Part shown: positions 8,417 through 17,885 of the stretch, piece by piece
Layout of the letters: each line of letters begins with the position of its first letter
Position numbering within the stretch: the stretch's first letter is position 1
DNA from: Gammaproteobacteria bacterium
Lineage (GTDB): Bacteria > Pseudomonadota > Gammaproteobacteria > Enterobacterales > Alteromonadaceae
Reading direction: 5' to 3'
Assembly (NCBI GenBank): GCA_018820995.1
Contig: JAHJNE010000633.1
Coordinates: forward strand, 1-32,833
Length of the DNA stretch: 32,833 nt
Notes under the pieces: model-generated
What the model was told of the DNA's origin: nothing
Databases searched by the model: none
Seen by the model: only the letters and a program-made list of their open reading frames with translations
Program-made: the position numbers and the translations under genes

Positions 8417-9388
8417 ATGCTGCAAGACTCATTTAAACGCCGGTTCAGCTATTTACGTTTGTCGCTGACCGAAAGCTGCAACTTCCGTTGCAACTATTGC
8501 TTGCCCAATGGCAGCGCTTGTGACAACAAAGCTGCAGAGCTGACACTAACGGAAATCAAACATCTGGTGAAAGGTTTTGCCCTTGCTGGCACCAGTAAAA
8601 TACGGTTAACCGGTGGCGAGCCGTCGCTGCGTCGTGATTTGTGCAATATCATTGAAACCGTGCGCGGGACGCCAGGGATCACGCAGGTTGCAATCACCAC
8701 CAACGGCTATCGCTTAAATAAAGACATTGATCGCTGGCTCGATGCCGGACTTACCGCGCTGAATGTCAGCGTCGATAGTTTAGATGCAGACACCTTCCAT
8801 TTAGTGACAGGTCAGGATCGTCTACCGGATATTCTGGCTGGGATTGACCGGGCGTTGGCGCTGGGTCTGGCAAAAGTTAAAATTAATACCGTGTTATTGC
8901 GCCAATATAACGGCAACTCCCTGTCCCGCTTTCTGGATTTTGTCCGCGACAAACCGATCAGTCTGCGGTTTATTGAATTGATGCAAACCGGTGATAACGG
9001 CCAGTTTTTTGCGGCGCAACATCTCAGTGGTCGCCATATCATCAATCAGCTCACAGCTGCCGGCTGGCAACTGCTACCACGCCTTTATAATGCAGGCCCG
9101 GCACTTGAATATGCGCATCCGGATTATTTAGGCACTATTGGACTGATCATGCCGTACAGTGATCATTTCTGTGATGACTGCAATCGGTTAAGGGTTTCCA
9201 GCACCGGTCAGCTGTTTTTATGTTTATTTGCCGAGCAACATCAAAATTTACGGCATTTGCTTGCACAAGATCAGCCGGACGCGCTTGTTGACTTCCTGCA
9301 GGCACAACTGCAATTTAAACCTTTGAGTCATCAACTGGCAAATGCCCAAACCGGTCAGACCCGACAACTCGCGATGATTGGCGGTTGA
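8417..9388 (+). CDS. moaA: GTP 3',8-cyclase MoaA (radical SAM)
   Basis: CNFRCNYCLP radical-SAM motif, RLTGGEPSLRRDL, second cluster CDDCNRLRVSSTGQLFLCLF, C-terminal GG. Confidence 0.95.
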   Translation: MLQDSFKRRFSYLRLSLTESCNFRCNYCLPNGSACDNKAAELTLTEIKHLVKGFALAGTSKIRLTGGEPSLRRDLCNIIETVRGTPGITQVAITTNGYRLNKDIDRWLDAGLTALNVSVDSLDADTFHLVTGQDRLPDILAGIDRALALGLAKVKINTVLLRQYNGNSLSRFLDFVRDKPISLRFIELMQTGDNGQFFAAQHLSGRHIINQLTAAGWQLLPRLYNAGPALEYAHPDYLGTIGLIMPYSDHFCDDCNRLRVSSTGQLFLCLFAEQHQNLRHLLAQDQPDALVDFLQAQLQFKPLSHQLANAQTGQTRQLAMIGG

Positions 9389-9390
9389 TC

Positions 9391-10008
9391 ATGACTTATC
9401 TAAATCATCCACAATTTTCGGTGCTGATCCTCTGCGGTGGTAAATCCTCACGCATGGGACAGGACAAAGCATTACTCCAATTAAACGGTGAAACGCTGCT
9501 ACAAAGGGCAGTCAGGCTTGGCCATCAGCTTGGTGCAGCACAGGTGCTGATCAGTCGCAACCAGAGCGGTTTTATTCAGGACCAAGTGCAAAATGCTGGT
9601 CCAATGGCAGGGATCGCCGCTGCGCTATCACATTGCAGCAGCCGCTGGCTCCTCGTGTTACCGATAGATATGCCGCTGCTGTCCCCTTTGGCGCTGACCC
9701 CGCTGTTGCGATACCCGATATTGCACCGCCATGGCGCCTTTATTGAGGGTTTTCCGCTGCCGGTCATGCTTGAAAAGACAGAGGTACTGCAACAATTACT
9801 GGCTGGTTTATTGGCAGATCCATCGGCGAGCCGGTCTTTAAAAAGCGCCTGGAACAGGCTTGGACTCAAACAACTTTCAATGCAAACCCCTGAGGCCTTT
9901 CAAAACAGTAACAACCCGGCTGATTTTGCCAAAATTACCGCCCTGTTAGCGACGCCAGTCTGTCGTCAAGCAGGTGTTGCTGCGATACGGCCCTGCACTG
10001 GAGCTTAA
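9391..10008 (+). CDS. mobA: Molybdenum cofactor guanylyltransferase MobA
   Basis: VLILCGGKSSRMGQDKALLQLNGETLL nucleotidyltransferase motif, DMPLLSP, NNPADF. Confidence 0.92.
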   Translation: MTYLNHPQFSVLILCGGKSSRMGQDKALLQLNGETLLQRAVRLGHQLGAAQVLISRNQSGFIQDQVQNAGPMAGIAAALSHCSSRWLLVLPIDMPLLSPLALTPLLRYPILHRHGAFIEGFPLPVMLEKTEVLQQLLAGLLADPSASRSLKSAWNRLGLKQLSMQTPEAFQNSNNPADFAKITALLATPVCRQAGVAAIRPCTGA

Positions 10009-10009
10009 G

Positions 10010-10540
10010 ATGAATAAATTTCCAAACGAATTTCCGTTGCAATTAGCGATAGTCACAGTCTCCAATCGTCATACCATTGCTACCGATGATACCGGTGAAA
10101 TGCTCAGCAACGCGTTGCAGCAACAGGGGCATCAGCTTTGTCAGCGCGTCATCGTGCCGGAAAATCTTTACCAAATCCGTGCTGTCGTCAGTCATTTGAT
10201 TGCGGATACTCAATCACAAGTGATTTTGTTATCAGGCGGCACCGGGTTTCATGCCAAAAATTGTACGGTGCAGGCGATAACGCCGTTATTTGACCGTGAC
10301 ATCCCGGGATTTGGCGAACTGTTTCGCACCTTATCCTTTCAAAAAATTGGCAGTGCGGCGCTGCAATCGGGTGCCAGCGCGGGGATCGCCAATCAAAAAC
10401 TGATTTTTGCGATACCAGGCAGTGCAGACGCTGCACAACTTGCAGTGGAGCAGATCATTTTTCCGCAGCTGCTGGCGCACACCAAACCCTGTAATTTTAC
10501 CAGCTTATTACGCCGGGCTGGTCCCTGCGCAAATGAATAA
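10010..10540 (+). CDS. moaB: Molybdopterin adenylyltransferase-family protein MoaB
   Basis: SNRHTIATDDTGEML, LLSGGTGFHAKNCTVQAITPLFDRDIPGFGELFRTLSFQKIGSAALQSGASAGI. Confidence 0.92.
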   Translation: MNKFPNEFPLQLAIVTVSNRHTIATDDTGEMLSNALQQQGHQLCQRVIVPENLYQIRAVVSHLIADTQSQVILLSGGTGFHAKNCTVQAITPLFDRDIPGFGELFRTLSFQKIGSAALQSGASAGIANQKLIFAIPGSADAAQLAVEQIIFPQLLAHTKPCNFTSLLRRAGPCANE

Positions 10541-10552
10541 AAGGAACACCTG

Positions 10553-11035
10553 ATGCCCGAACTGACCCATTTAAATGCGCAAGGAGAAGCAAGCATGGTG
10601 GATATTGCCGGCAAAAATGCCAGCAGTCGCACCGCCATCGCCCAGGCTGAAGTAACCATGCTCCCGGCCATTGTCGCCACCCTGGCACAACTTCCCAAAG
10701 GTGATGCGTTAGCTTGTGCAAGGATCGCCGGCATCATGGCGGCGAAAAAAACCGCTGAATTGATCCCACTGTGTCACCCGTTGCTGCTGAGTAAAATTGA
10801 TATTCAATTTGAGTTGGATCCAGTGCGCGGCAAAGTGCTGGTGCAGGCATTGTGTAAAGTCGAAGGTAATACCGGTGTGGAAATGGAAGCGTTAACTGCG
10901 GTCAGCATTGCCGCGCTGACTCTGCACGATATGGCCAAAGCGGCAGATCCGGCGATTGAAATTAACAGAATTCATCTACTGGAAAAAATCGGTGGCAAGT
11001 CAGGCCACTGGCAAAGACCGGCCGCGCAGGAGTAA
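10553..11035 (+). CDS. moaC: Cyclic pyranopterin monophosphate synthase MoaC
   Basis: MVDIAGKNASSRTAIAQAEV, AGIMAAKKTAELIPLCHPLLLSKIDI, EGNTGVEMEALTAVSIAALTLHDMAKA. Confidence 0.96.
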   Translation: MPELTHLNAQGEASMVDIAGKNASSRTAIAQAEVTMLPAIVATLAQLPKGDALACARIAGIMAAKKTAELIPLCHPLLLSKIDIQFELDPVRGKVLVQALCKVEGNTGVEMEALTAVSIAALTLHDMAKAADPAIEINRIHLLEKIGGKSGHWQRPAAQE

Positions 11036-11042
11036 TAATGCC

Positions 11043-11306
11043 ATGAAAGCAAGCCAAGACACCGCCGTATTGTTTTTTGCGTCATTACGAGAAGCGATGA
11101 AAACTCCGAATCTGAACCTTGCTCTGGAAAATCCGGTGCAGGTCTGTGAACTAGTGCAACTGATTGCCACACAGTCTGCAGCTTACGCCGCGGCACTGGC
11201 TGGTCGGGAGTTGTTGGTTGCAGTGAATGAGCAATTAGTCACGCAGCAATGTATGGTAACGCCCGGCGATACCGTGGCGTTATTTCCTCCCGTCACCGGA
11301 GGCTGA
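11043..11306 (+). CDS. moaD: Molybdopterin synthase small subunit MoaD
   Basis: ubiquitin-like fold family, ends VALFPPVTGG with the required C-terminal GG. Confidence 0.9.
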   Translation: MKASQDTAVLFFASLREAMKTPNLNLALENPVQVCELVQLIATQSAAYAAALAGRELLVAVNEQLVTQQCMVTPGDTVALFPPVTGG

Positions 11307-11308
11307 AC

Positions 11309-11815
11309 ATGACCATAAGCATCAACTGCCGTATTCAAACCGAAGATTTTTCAGTGACAACGGAATATCAGGCGCTGCAACGGCCGGACTGTGGCGCGGT
11401 GGTACTTTTTTCAGGTCTGGTGCGCGAACATTTTGCCCCCATCGCGCCGCTGTCCTGCGAAAACACCTCTGCAGGCGTCGACCGGCTGCTCGCCTTAGAA
11501 CTGGAACATTATCCCGGCATGACCGAACGCAGCATTATTGCTATTGCCCAGCAGGCGGCAGCACGTTATGACCTGCGCGCCGTGACTATTATTCATCGCA
11601 TTGGCGTGCTGCCGGTGCATGAGCAAATCGTATTGGTCGGCATTGCGTCGCCGCACCGCCGTGATGCTTTTGCGGCTTGTGAGATGTTGATGGACTTCTT
11701 AAAAAATGAAGTGCCGCTGTGGAAAAAAGCGCATTTTCAGCAATCTAGCGCCTGGGTCGAGGCAAAAGCTTCGGATAAAACTGCTTTAGCACGGTGGGAG
11801 CAGCGACCATCATGA
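11309..11815 (+). CDS. moaE: Molybdopterin synthase catalytic subunit MoaE
   Basis: ALELEHYPGMTERSI, IIHRIGVLPVHEQIVLVGIASPHRRDAFAACEMLMDFLKNEVPLWKKA. Confidence 0.95.
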   Translation: MTISINCRIQTEDFSVTTEYQALQRPDCGAVVLFSGLVREHFAPIAPLSCENTSAGVDRLLALELEHYPGMTERSIIAIAQQAAARYDLRAVTIIHRIGVLPVHEQIVLVGIASPHRRDAFAACEMLMDFLKNEVPLWKKAHFQQSSAWVEAKASDKTALARWEQRPS

Positions 11816-12621
11816 GCTATCTACTTCGAGGTTGCTGGCTACTGTTGCTTTGCTGCCTTTGCAGCAGCGCTTTAGCGGCAGAAAAACTCACCGTCGCCGC
11901 CGCCTCAGATTTACGCTTTGCACTGAACGATATTCTGCAGGCATTTACCAGCCAATATCCAGAACAGACATCGGCACAGCCAATTCAGGTGATCTATGGG
12001 TCGTCCGGCAAAATCAGTCAACAAATTCGCCAGAGCGCACCTTTTGATGTGTTTTTTTCAGCCGATCAACGCTTTACCCAAGAACTCTATCAAGCGGGCC
12101 TGACCCGCGATGCCGGCACCCTATTCGCCAGCGGGCGGCTGGTGTTATGGAGTACTAAGCATGATATGCGTGGAGTTCCGTTGGCTGATCTGACGCTGGA
12201 AAAGTACCACAAGATTGCCATTGCTCAGCCAAGTCATGCGCCTTATGGCGAGCGAGCCAAACAAAGTCTGCAAACCGCCGGTGTCTGGTTGCAACTGGCG
12301 CCTAAGCTGGTATTTGGCGAGAACATCGCGCAAACCGCTCAGTTGGCACAAAGTGGCGCTGCGGATGTGGCAATTATCGCGTTATCACTGGTTAAAAATC
12401 CTCATCTGGCAGCAAGTGCTACCAATAACAATCATGCTGAACACTATCAATTGCTTGATGAAGCAACCTATCAACCCCTGCTGCAAACCTATACCCTGAC
12501 CCACTCCGGTGCACAAAAGCCAAGGGCCCTACAACTGTTGAAGTTTATGCAAAGCCAGCAAGCGCAACAAATTCTGCTGCATTATGGTTTTGAGTTGCCC
12601 AAACCGGACCTGACCCAATGA
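11812..12621 (+). CDS. modA: Molybdate ABC transporter substrate-binding protein ModA
   Basis: Signal peptide, KLTVAAASDLRFALNDIL, IQVIYGSSGKISQQIRQSAPFDVFFSAD; ATGA overlap with moaE. Confidence 0.93.
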   Translation: MSYLLRGCWLLLLCCLCSSALAAEKLTVAAASDLRFALNDILQAFTSQYPEQTSAQPIQVIYGSSGKISQQIRQSAPFDVFFSADQRFTQELYQAGLTRDAGTLFASGRLVLWSTKHDMRGVPLADLTLEKYHKIAIAQPSHAPYGERAKQSLQTAGVWLQLAPKLVFGENIAQTAQLAQSGAADVAIIALSLVKNPHLAASATNNNHAEHYQLLDEATYQPLLQTYTLTHSGAQKPRALQLLKFMQSQQAQQILLHYGFELPKPDLTQ

Positions 12622-13349
12622 CAACTGTTGATATGGTAGGTTCCGCAACATCAGCATTGGGAGCCGCTGACTGGCAGGCAATCCAACTGACACTGACATT
12701 GGCTTTCTACACTATGTTGCTATTGCTGCTTATCGCCACGCCACTGGCCTGGTGGCTCAGCGCCACGCCACATCGTGACTCAAGACGCGGATATTGGCTG
12801 CGCACCACAGTGCAAACTCTGGTCGCGCTACCGCTTGTGCTACCGCCAACCGTGCTGGGATTTTATCTGCTGTTACTACTGGGGCCACAAGGGATGGTCG
12901 GTAGCACTTTACAGCAACTTGGGCTGCCGCATCTGGCGTTTTCATTTGGCGGTATCTTGTTCGCTTCGGTCCTGTATTCCCTGCCCTTTGCGGTGCAGCC
13001 ACTTCAACAGGCGTTTGAACAGCTCGGCCGGCAACCGGTGGAGATTGCCGCTAGCCTTGGCGCAGGTCCGATCGACCGGTTTTTCAGCGTGGTACTGCCG
13101 ATGTGTAAAGGTGGTTATATCGTCGCCGCGACACTGAGTTTTGCACATACCCTGGGTGAGTTTGGGGTGATTTTAATGCTGGGTGGCAGTATTCCGGGAC
13201 AAACCAAAGTGCTGTCGATTGTGATTTACGATCATGCCGAGGCGATGAACTACGCCGCAGCCCAGCAGCTGTCGTTGATGTTGTTACTGTTCTCATTTGC
13301 CGTGCTGTTTGTGGTGTACAGCGTACGACGTAAAATCGGAGGCGGCTGA
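12618..13349 (+). CDS. modB: Molybdate ABC transporter permease ModB
   Basis: LPLVLPPTVLGFYLLLLLG, EIAASLGAGPIDRFFSVVLP, FAHTLGEFGVILMLGGSIPGQTKVLSIVIYDHAEA. Confidence 0.95.
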   Translation: MTTVDMVGSATSALGAADWQAIQLTLTLAFYTMLLLLLIATPLAWWLSATPHRDSRRGYWLRTTVQTLVALPLVLPPTVLGFYLLLLLGPQGMVGSTLQQLGLPHLAFSFGGILFASVLYSLPFAVQPLQQAFEQLGRQPVEIAASLGAGPIDRFFSVVLPMCKGGYIVAATLSFAHTLGEFGVILMLGGSIPGQTKVLSIVIYDHAEAMNYAAAQQLSLMLLLFSFAVLFVVYSVRRKIGGG

Positions 13350-14440
13350 TGGCACAACTGCGGCTGCAGGCGAACTGGCAGCGGAAAAACTTCAACCTGA
13401 ATATTGATACCACACTGCCGGCACAGGGGATCACCGCATTATTCGGCCGCTCTGGCTGCGGCAAAAGTAGTTTATTGCGATTGATCGCGGGCCTGGACAC
13501 TATCCCCGCAGCCACCGTGGTTTTTAATAATCAGCAATGGCAAACCGGCCGCAGTTTTATCCCCTTGCATCAGCGCCGAATTGGCCTGGTGTTTCAGCAA
13601 GCCAGCTTATTACCGCATTTATCTGCCGGACAAAATTTGCGCTACGGCTTTGAGCGGGTGCCGGCAGCAGAACGCCGATTACAGCCAGATCAGGTGATCC
13701 GGATGCTGGAACTACAAACCATCTTAACGCAGCCGGTCAATAGCCTGTCCGGCGGGCAACAACAACGACTAGCGCTAGGCCGAGCCTTACTGGCGAATCC
13801 GCAGTTGTTGCTGTTGGACGAGCCTTTCGCTGCGCTCGATAGCCAAAGCAAAACTGCGATTTTGCCATATATCCGCACTCTGGTTAGTGAAACCAAAGTG
13901 CCGATCATTTTTGTGTCGCATGATAGCCGTGAAGTAGAAAAACTTGCCGATCACCTGGTGCTTATGGACGGTGGTCAAATCCGCCAACAAAGTGACATTA
14001 AAACGGCGTTGGCCGATCCGCAAAGTCCGCTATTTGATGGTTCAGACATCACCTCGTTGTTTTTTGGCAAGGCAGGCAAAGTTGACCAATGGGGCCGCCA
14101 CCCTGTCTTCAGCGACGGTTGCTGTATATGGCTTGGTGCCGGAACAGAATTCAGATCAAATGACGTAATGGACAACACCAACACCGGCGAAGTACGACTC
14201 TGTATCCGGGCAAAAGATGTCAGTTTGGCCTTAAGGGAACTGCCGGACATTTCCATTCAAAACCAGTTATCCGCGCAAATTATCAAGTTGCAGCCTTATT
14301 TACAGCAGATATTGGTCACGCTAAAACTTGCAGACGGACAATTACTTCAAGCAGAAATTACCCCCTGTGCCGCTGCACAATTGCAGCTTCAGCCTGGCAT
14401 GCCCGTGGTGGCACTCATTAAGGCCATCGTTATTCGCTGA
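13349..14440 (+). CDS. modC: Molybdate ABC transporter ATPase ModC with C-terminal TOBE domain
   Basis: Walker A GRSGCGKSS, SGGQQQRLALGRALLANPQLLLLDEPFAALD, C-terminal TOBE-like region. Confidence 0.94.
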   Translation: MAQLRLQANWQRKNFNLNIDTTLPAQGITALFGRSGCGKSSLLRLIAGLDTIPAATVVFNNQQWQTGRSFIPLHQRRIGLVFQQASLLPHLSAGQNLRYGFERVPAAERRLQPDQVIRMLELQTILTQPVNSLSGGQQQRLALGRALLANPQLLLLDEPFAALDSQSKTAILPYIRTLVSETKVPIIFVSHDSREVEKLADHLVLMDGGQIRQQSDIKTALADPQSPLFDGSDITSLFFGKAGKVDQWGRHPVFSDGCCIWLGAGTEFRSNDVMDNTNTGEVRLCIRAKDVSLALRELPDISIQNQLSAQIIKLQPYLQQILVTLKLADGQLLQAEITPCAAAQLQLQPGMPVVALIKAIVIR

Positions 14441-14498
14441 GAATGGCGAAATGAACAGACAGGATGAATTCGTTAAACTGCCCCTAAATTTCAAACAG

Positions 14499-14626
14499 TC
14501 AACGGGGTCAGAGTCATTGATTTTGGATTGAAATAATCAACGGGATCAGAGTCATTGATTTTGGATTGAAAGATGCGAACGGCTGAAATATCAAATACCA
14601 AATATCAATGACTCTGACCCAATTGA
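14499..14626. repeat. REP-like repeat cluster: two direct copies plus one inverted copy of a GGGTCAGAGTCATTGATTTT unit
   Basis: TCAACGGGGTCAGAGTCATTGATTTTGGATTGAAA at 14499-14533 and TCAACGGGATCAGAGTCATTGATTTTGGATTGAAA at 14537-14571; inverted AATATCAATGACTCTGACCCAATTGA at 14601-14626. Confidence 0.85.
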
Positions 14627-14630
14627 TCCG

Positions 14631-16364
14631 CTATGTCGTAGCACAAAGGCCACGCTGAAAACTAGCCAACTTGTCGCTGTAACTGTGCTGCGGTAACATC
14701 ACTTCAATCAGTCTTGACCTGCGGGTGTCAGCCAGTGCGTCCGCCAGCGCGCCGTCAAATTGTTGTTCATTCCAGATCTGACTAGCACCACAGCCCATGG
14801 ATCTGCCAAGTGCGGCATACTGCCAGCCGCCTAAAGCAGTGGCGTTTAATTCCGGAGCAAAGGCTTTAATCATCCCCCAACTTTGATTGTTCAACACGAT
14901 CACAATCGGGTTCAAACCATAACGCTGACAATGGCCAAGCTCTAAACCGGTCATCTGAAATGCGCCATCGCCGACTAGCACGATCGGCCTTAAACCAGAA
15001 CTCAGCTGGACACCCAAAGCGGCTGGCACGGCAAAGCCCATCGAGGCATAAAAAGCTGGAGCCAACAGCATAGAGGGTTCAGCCGATAAGGCGGCAAATA
15101 AACAATCGCCGATATCTACGACAAAAGGATATAACTGCGACTGTTGGCTTAACAGGTGATGCAATCGTCTGACTAAAGTATCTGAGCGCCAGCATGGGGA
15201 CTGCTGCGGTTTTGCAGCTCTCTCCGATTGAACAGTAGCAGTGGCGGACTCCAGCACCCTTGCATCCACAGATGGCAGCGCTGCATCGCTAGCGTCACCA
15301 AACGCCTGCTGCAGCAGCGTTAACACCTGGCAAGCGGGCAACTCCACCAGGGAACCATCCGGTAAAATGCTCTGCTGCTCGTTGACCCAAAGCACCGCTC
15401 TGCCCGCCAGCAAATGTGGATGCGCGGCAAAATTGCTGTCTGATCGGATCACCCCAGCGCAAATCAGCAAATCAGCCTGCAGCAACCAGGGCAAACCAGC
15501 ATCTTCTTTGCCGCCGCTATAAACGCCTTTGTACCAAACAGCGCTGATATCCAGCACACCACGGCCCAACAAGGTCGTCAGTGCCGGCATACCAGAATGC
15601 TGTGCTAATTCAGTGACTGCCAGATCAAAACCAAATCGTTTTGCTTTCACGCCCACCAGCAAACATGGCTGTTTGTACTGAGCACTCACCGTCTGACAAA
15701 AGCTTGTGAATAGCAGTTCGGCAGCATGCTTTTCAGCGTTTTTATTGCTCTGGCCGACCACTGTTGTGCTCACTACGTTATTTTCGATGGCGCCGGTATT
15801 TGCTTCGGAAGAATGTGTTCGGTGCTCAACCGCAACCATCGCCATATCCCGCGGCAGTTCGATCAATACCGGTCTGCTGGCTGATTTTGCCAGTGCCATG
15901 ATCTGCGCCAGGTCAGTCGCGGCTGTGGCTGGATTATCCAGCCGGCATTGTGCGCACGTCACTTCGGCTAGAATCCGCCGCTGCGCGTCCAAATCGCTGA
16001 TCTGATGGTGTAACAATAACCCAGAGTCCACTTCGGCCTGCGATGGGTAACCGGCAAAAACGAATAAAGGTACATACTCCATATAGGCTTGGGCAATGGC
16101 ATTGACGGCATTCAGCGCACCGGCACCATAAGTCAGCATCACCGCTGCCGGACTATTGCTCCAACGCGCTGCGGCATCGGCGGCAAATACCGCTGAAGGC
16201 TCATGACTGAGCTGAATAAGCCGCAAGCTACAAGCTGAAGCGCCCTGCAGCTCCAGTGCCTGTAACCAGGGCAGTACAAAATCGCCCGGCACAGTATACA
16301 ACTCCGTAATGCCATGACCCTGCAGCAGCCGGGCCAGCGTTTGGGACAACGTTTCTGTATGCAT
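14631..16364 (-). CDS. Thiamine-diphosphate-dependent decarboxylase, indolepyruvate/phenylpyruvate decarboxylase-like
   Basis: PGDFVLPWLQAL, LSHEPSAVFAADAAARWSNSPAAVMLTYGAGALNAVNAIAQAYMEYVPLFVFAGYP, LLLHHQ, ThDP motif GDGAFQMTGLELGHCQRYGLNPIVIVLNNQSWGM. Confidence 0.78.
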   Translation of the reverse strand: MHTETLSQTLARLLQGHGITELYTVPGDFVLPWLQALELQGASACSLRLIQLSHEPSAVFAADAAARWSNSPAAVMLTYGAGALNAVNAIAQAYMEYVPLFVFAGYPSQAEVDSGLLLHHQISDLDAQRRILAEVTCAQCRLDNPATAATDLAQIMALAKSASRPVLIELPRDMAMVAVEHRTHSSEANTGAIENNVVSTTVVGQSNKNAEKHAAELLFTSFCQTVSAQYKQPCLLVGVKAKRFGFDLAVTELAQHSGMPALTTLLGRGVLDISAVWYKGVYSGGKEDAGLPWLLQADLLICAGVIRSDSNFAAHPHLLAGRAVLWVNEQQSILPDGSLVELPACQVLTLLQQAFGDASDAALPSVDARVLESATATVQSERAAKPQQSPCWRSDTLVRRLHHLLSQQSQLYPFVVDIGDCLFAALSAEPSMLLAPAFYASMGFAVPAALGVQLSSGLRPIVLVGDGAFQMTGLELGHCQRYGLNPIVIVLNNQSWGMIKAFAPELNATALGGWQYAALGRSMGCGASQIWNEQQFDGALADALADTRRSRLIEVMLPQHSYSDKLASFQRGLCATT

Positions 16365-16510
16365 CAAAATATCCTGTGGGATCACCCAACTTGGCTAAAA
16401 CTAGCGCTATTTAAGGCGTAAATGCAGCAGCAAAGGTTGCGCTACATCAACAAAACCGGCGGCTTTGCCAAGGCAGAATAGGTAGTCTTGATGAGGTATT
16501 ATTGAAGCAA

Positions 16511-16532
16511 CTCAGGGCCGTAAGGCCCTGAG
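16511..16532. repeat. Perfect hairpin downstream of moeA
   Basis: CTCAGGGCC-GTAA-GGCCCTGAG, 9-bp stem, no clear T-run. Confidence 0.6.
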
Positions 16533-16565
16533 TGCAAATGAGTGTAATGCTGTGAATAAATTCAA

Positions 16566-17876
16566 CTACAACCACCAATGGCTTTTCGGTTGAACCCAGA
16601 TTTCTTCTCCGGCCTGCACATCCGAGCGCGGTTGTTCCAACCAGGTTAAGGCGTCCGCCATCAGCAACGAAGTTAACATGCCCGAGCTATCGGTCCCGAC
16701 CGGCTCCGCCTGAATGCCATCGGCCGTCACCTGCAAACTAACCCTTTGCATATCGAGCCGCCCAGGCTTTTTGCGCAATGGCTGTGTGGCAGTGGCTACC
16801 CACAACTTCGGGCTTTTCAGCGGTTGGCCACTGAGTAACTGCAAAGCGGGGATCAACAACTGTTCACAAGTCACAGCGGCGGAGACCGGATTGCCTGGCA
16901 GACCAAAAATCCACACAGGTGGAGTTTGTTCAGTAGGTTTGCATTGCAACCAACCAAAGGCAAAGGGTTTACCGGGCTTGATCGCCACTTGCCAGAAATC
17001 CATTTGCCCCATTTCGGCAAGCACCTGCCGGGTATAGTCAGCATCACCGACCGATACGCCACCACTACTGACAATCACATCAACTTCGGTTGCGGCCTGC
17101 GTAAACAAGGCGCGAAGAGCCACCGGATCGTCTGCCACCCAGCCTAAATCAATTACCTCGCAGCCAAACCTTTTCAGCACGCCAAGCAACATGATCCGGT
17201 TACTGTCAAAGAGATCGCCCTCCATTAAAATAGAGCCGGGCTGCTTTAACTCGTCGCCACTGGATAACACCCCCACCCTTACCTTTTGGTACACCTTAAT
17301 CTTTGCAATACCAAGCGTCGCTAATAAACCAAGCTGCAACGGGCCAAGGACGGTACCTTTGGCCAGCACAAGTTGCCCAAGCTCCAGCTCACTGCCGCAC
17401 AGGCGGATATGCTGCCCGGCCACCGGACGCCTGGTTAGCGCTAAATGGCTGCGTTGGTCATTCAGCCAGCGGGTATCTTCCTGCATCACCACCGTATCCA
17501 AATCGGCGGGCACCACAGCGCCGGTGGTGATCCGCAGACAAGCCCCAGGCGGAACTTCTCCCTGATAAGGATGACCAGCCAGACTTTGGCCAATCACAGG
17601 CCACTGTTGATTTGGATCAGCAATGACATCGGCAAAACGCAACGCATACCCATCCATTGCTGCATTGGTGGCCGTCGGCACCGGTAGCGGCGAGTACACA
17701 TCTTCGGCCAGAGTTCGGTCTAAAGCGCCATCTATTGCCACTGCTGTTGAACACAGTTGTAGCTGTTGACTGATAGTAGTCACCAGCCGCGCCAGCGCAT
17801 CGACCAGCGGCAGCATAGGTTTGACTGCTTTTGTTTGCGGGTTCATCTGTTGTAAATTGCTGCTTTGCGATTCCAT
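16566..17876 (-). CDS. moeA: Molybdopterin molybdenumtransferase MoeA
   Basis: NAAMDGYALRFADV, RITTGAVVPADLDTVVMQEDT, VGVLSSGDEL, DSNRIMLLGVL, VIVSSGGVSVGDADYTR, GLPGNPVSA. Confidence 0.95.
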   Translation of the reverse strand: MESQSSNLQQMNPQTKAVKPMLPLVDALARLVTTISQQLQLCSTAVAIDGALDRTLAEDVYSPLPVPTATNAAMDGYALRFADVIADPNQQWPVIGQSLAGHPYQGEVPPGACLRITTGAVVPADLDTVVMQEDTRWLNDQRSHLALTRRPVAGQHIRLCGSELELGQLVLAKGTVLGPLQLGLLATLGIAKIKVYQKVRVGVLSSGDELKQPGSILMEGDLFDSNRIMLLGVLKRFGCEVIDLGWVADDPVALRALFTQAATEVDVIVSSGGVSVGDADYTRQVLAEMGQMDFWQVAIKPGKPFAFGWLQCKPTEQTPPVWIFGLPGNPVSAAVTCEQLLIPALQLLSGQPLKSPKLWVATATQPLRKKPGRLDMQRVSLQVTADGIQAEPVGTDSSGMLTSLLMADALTWLEQPRSDVQAGEEIWVQPKSHWWL

Positions 17877-17885
17877 GCGTCCCCA

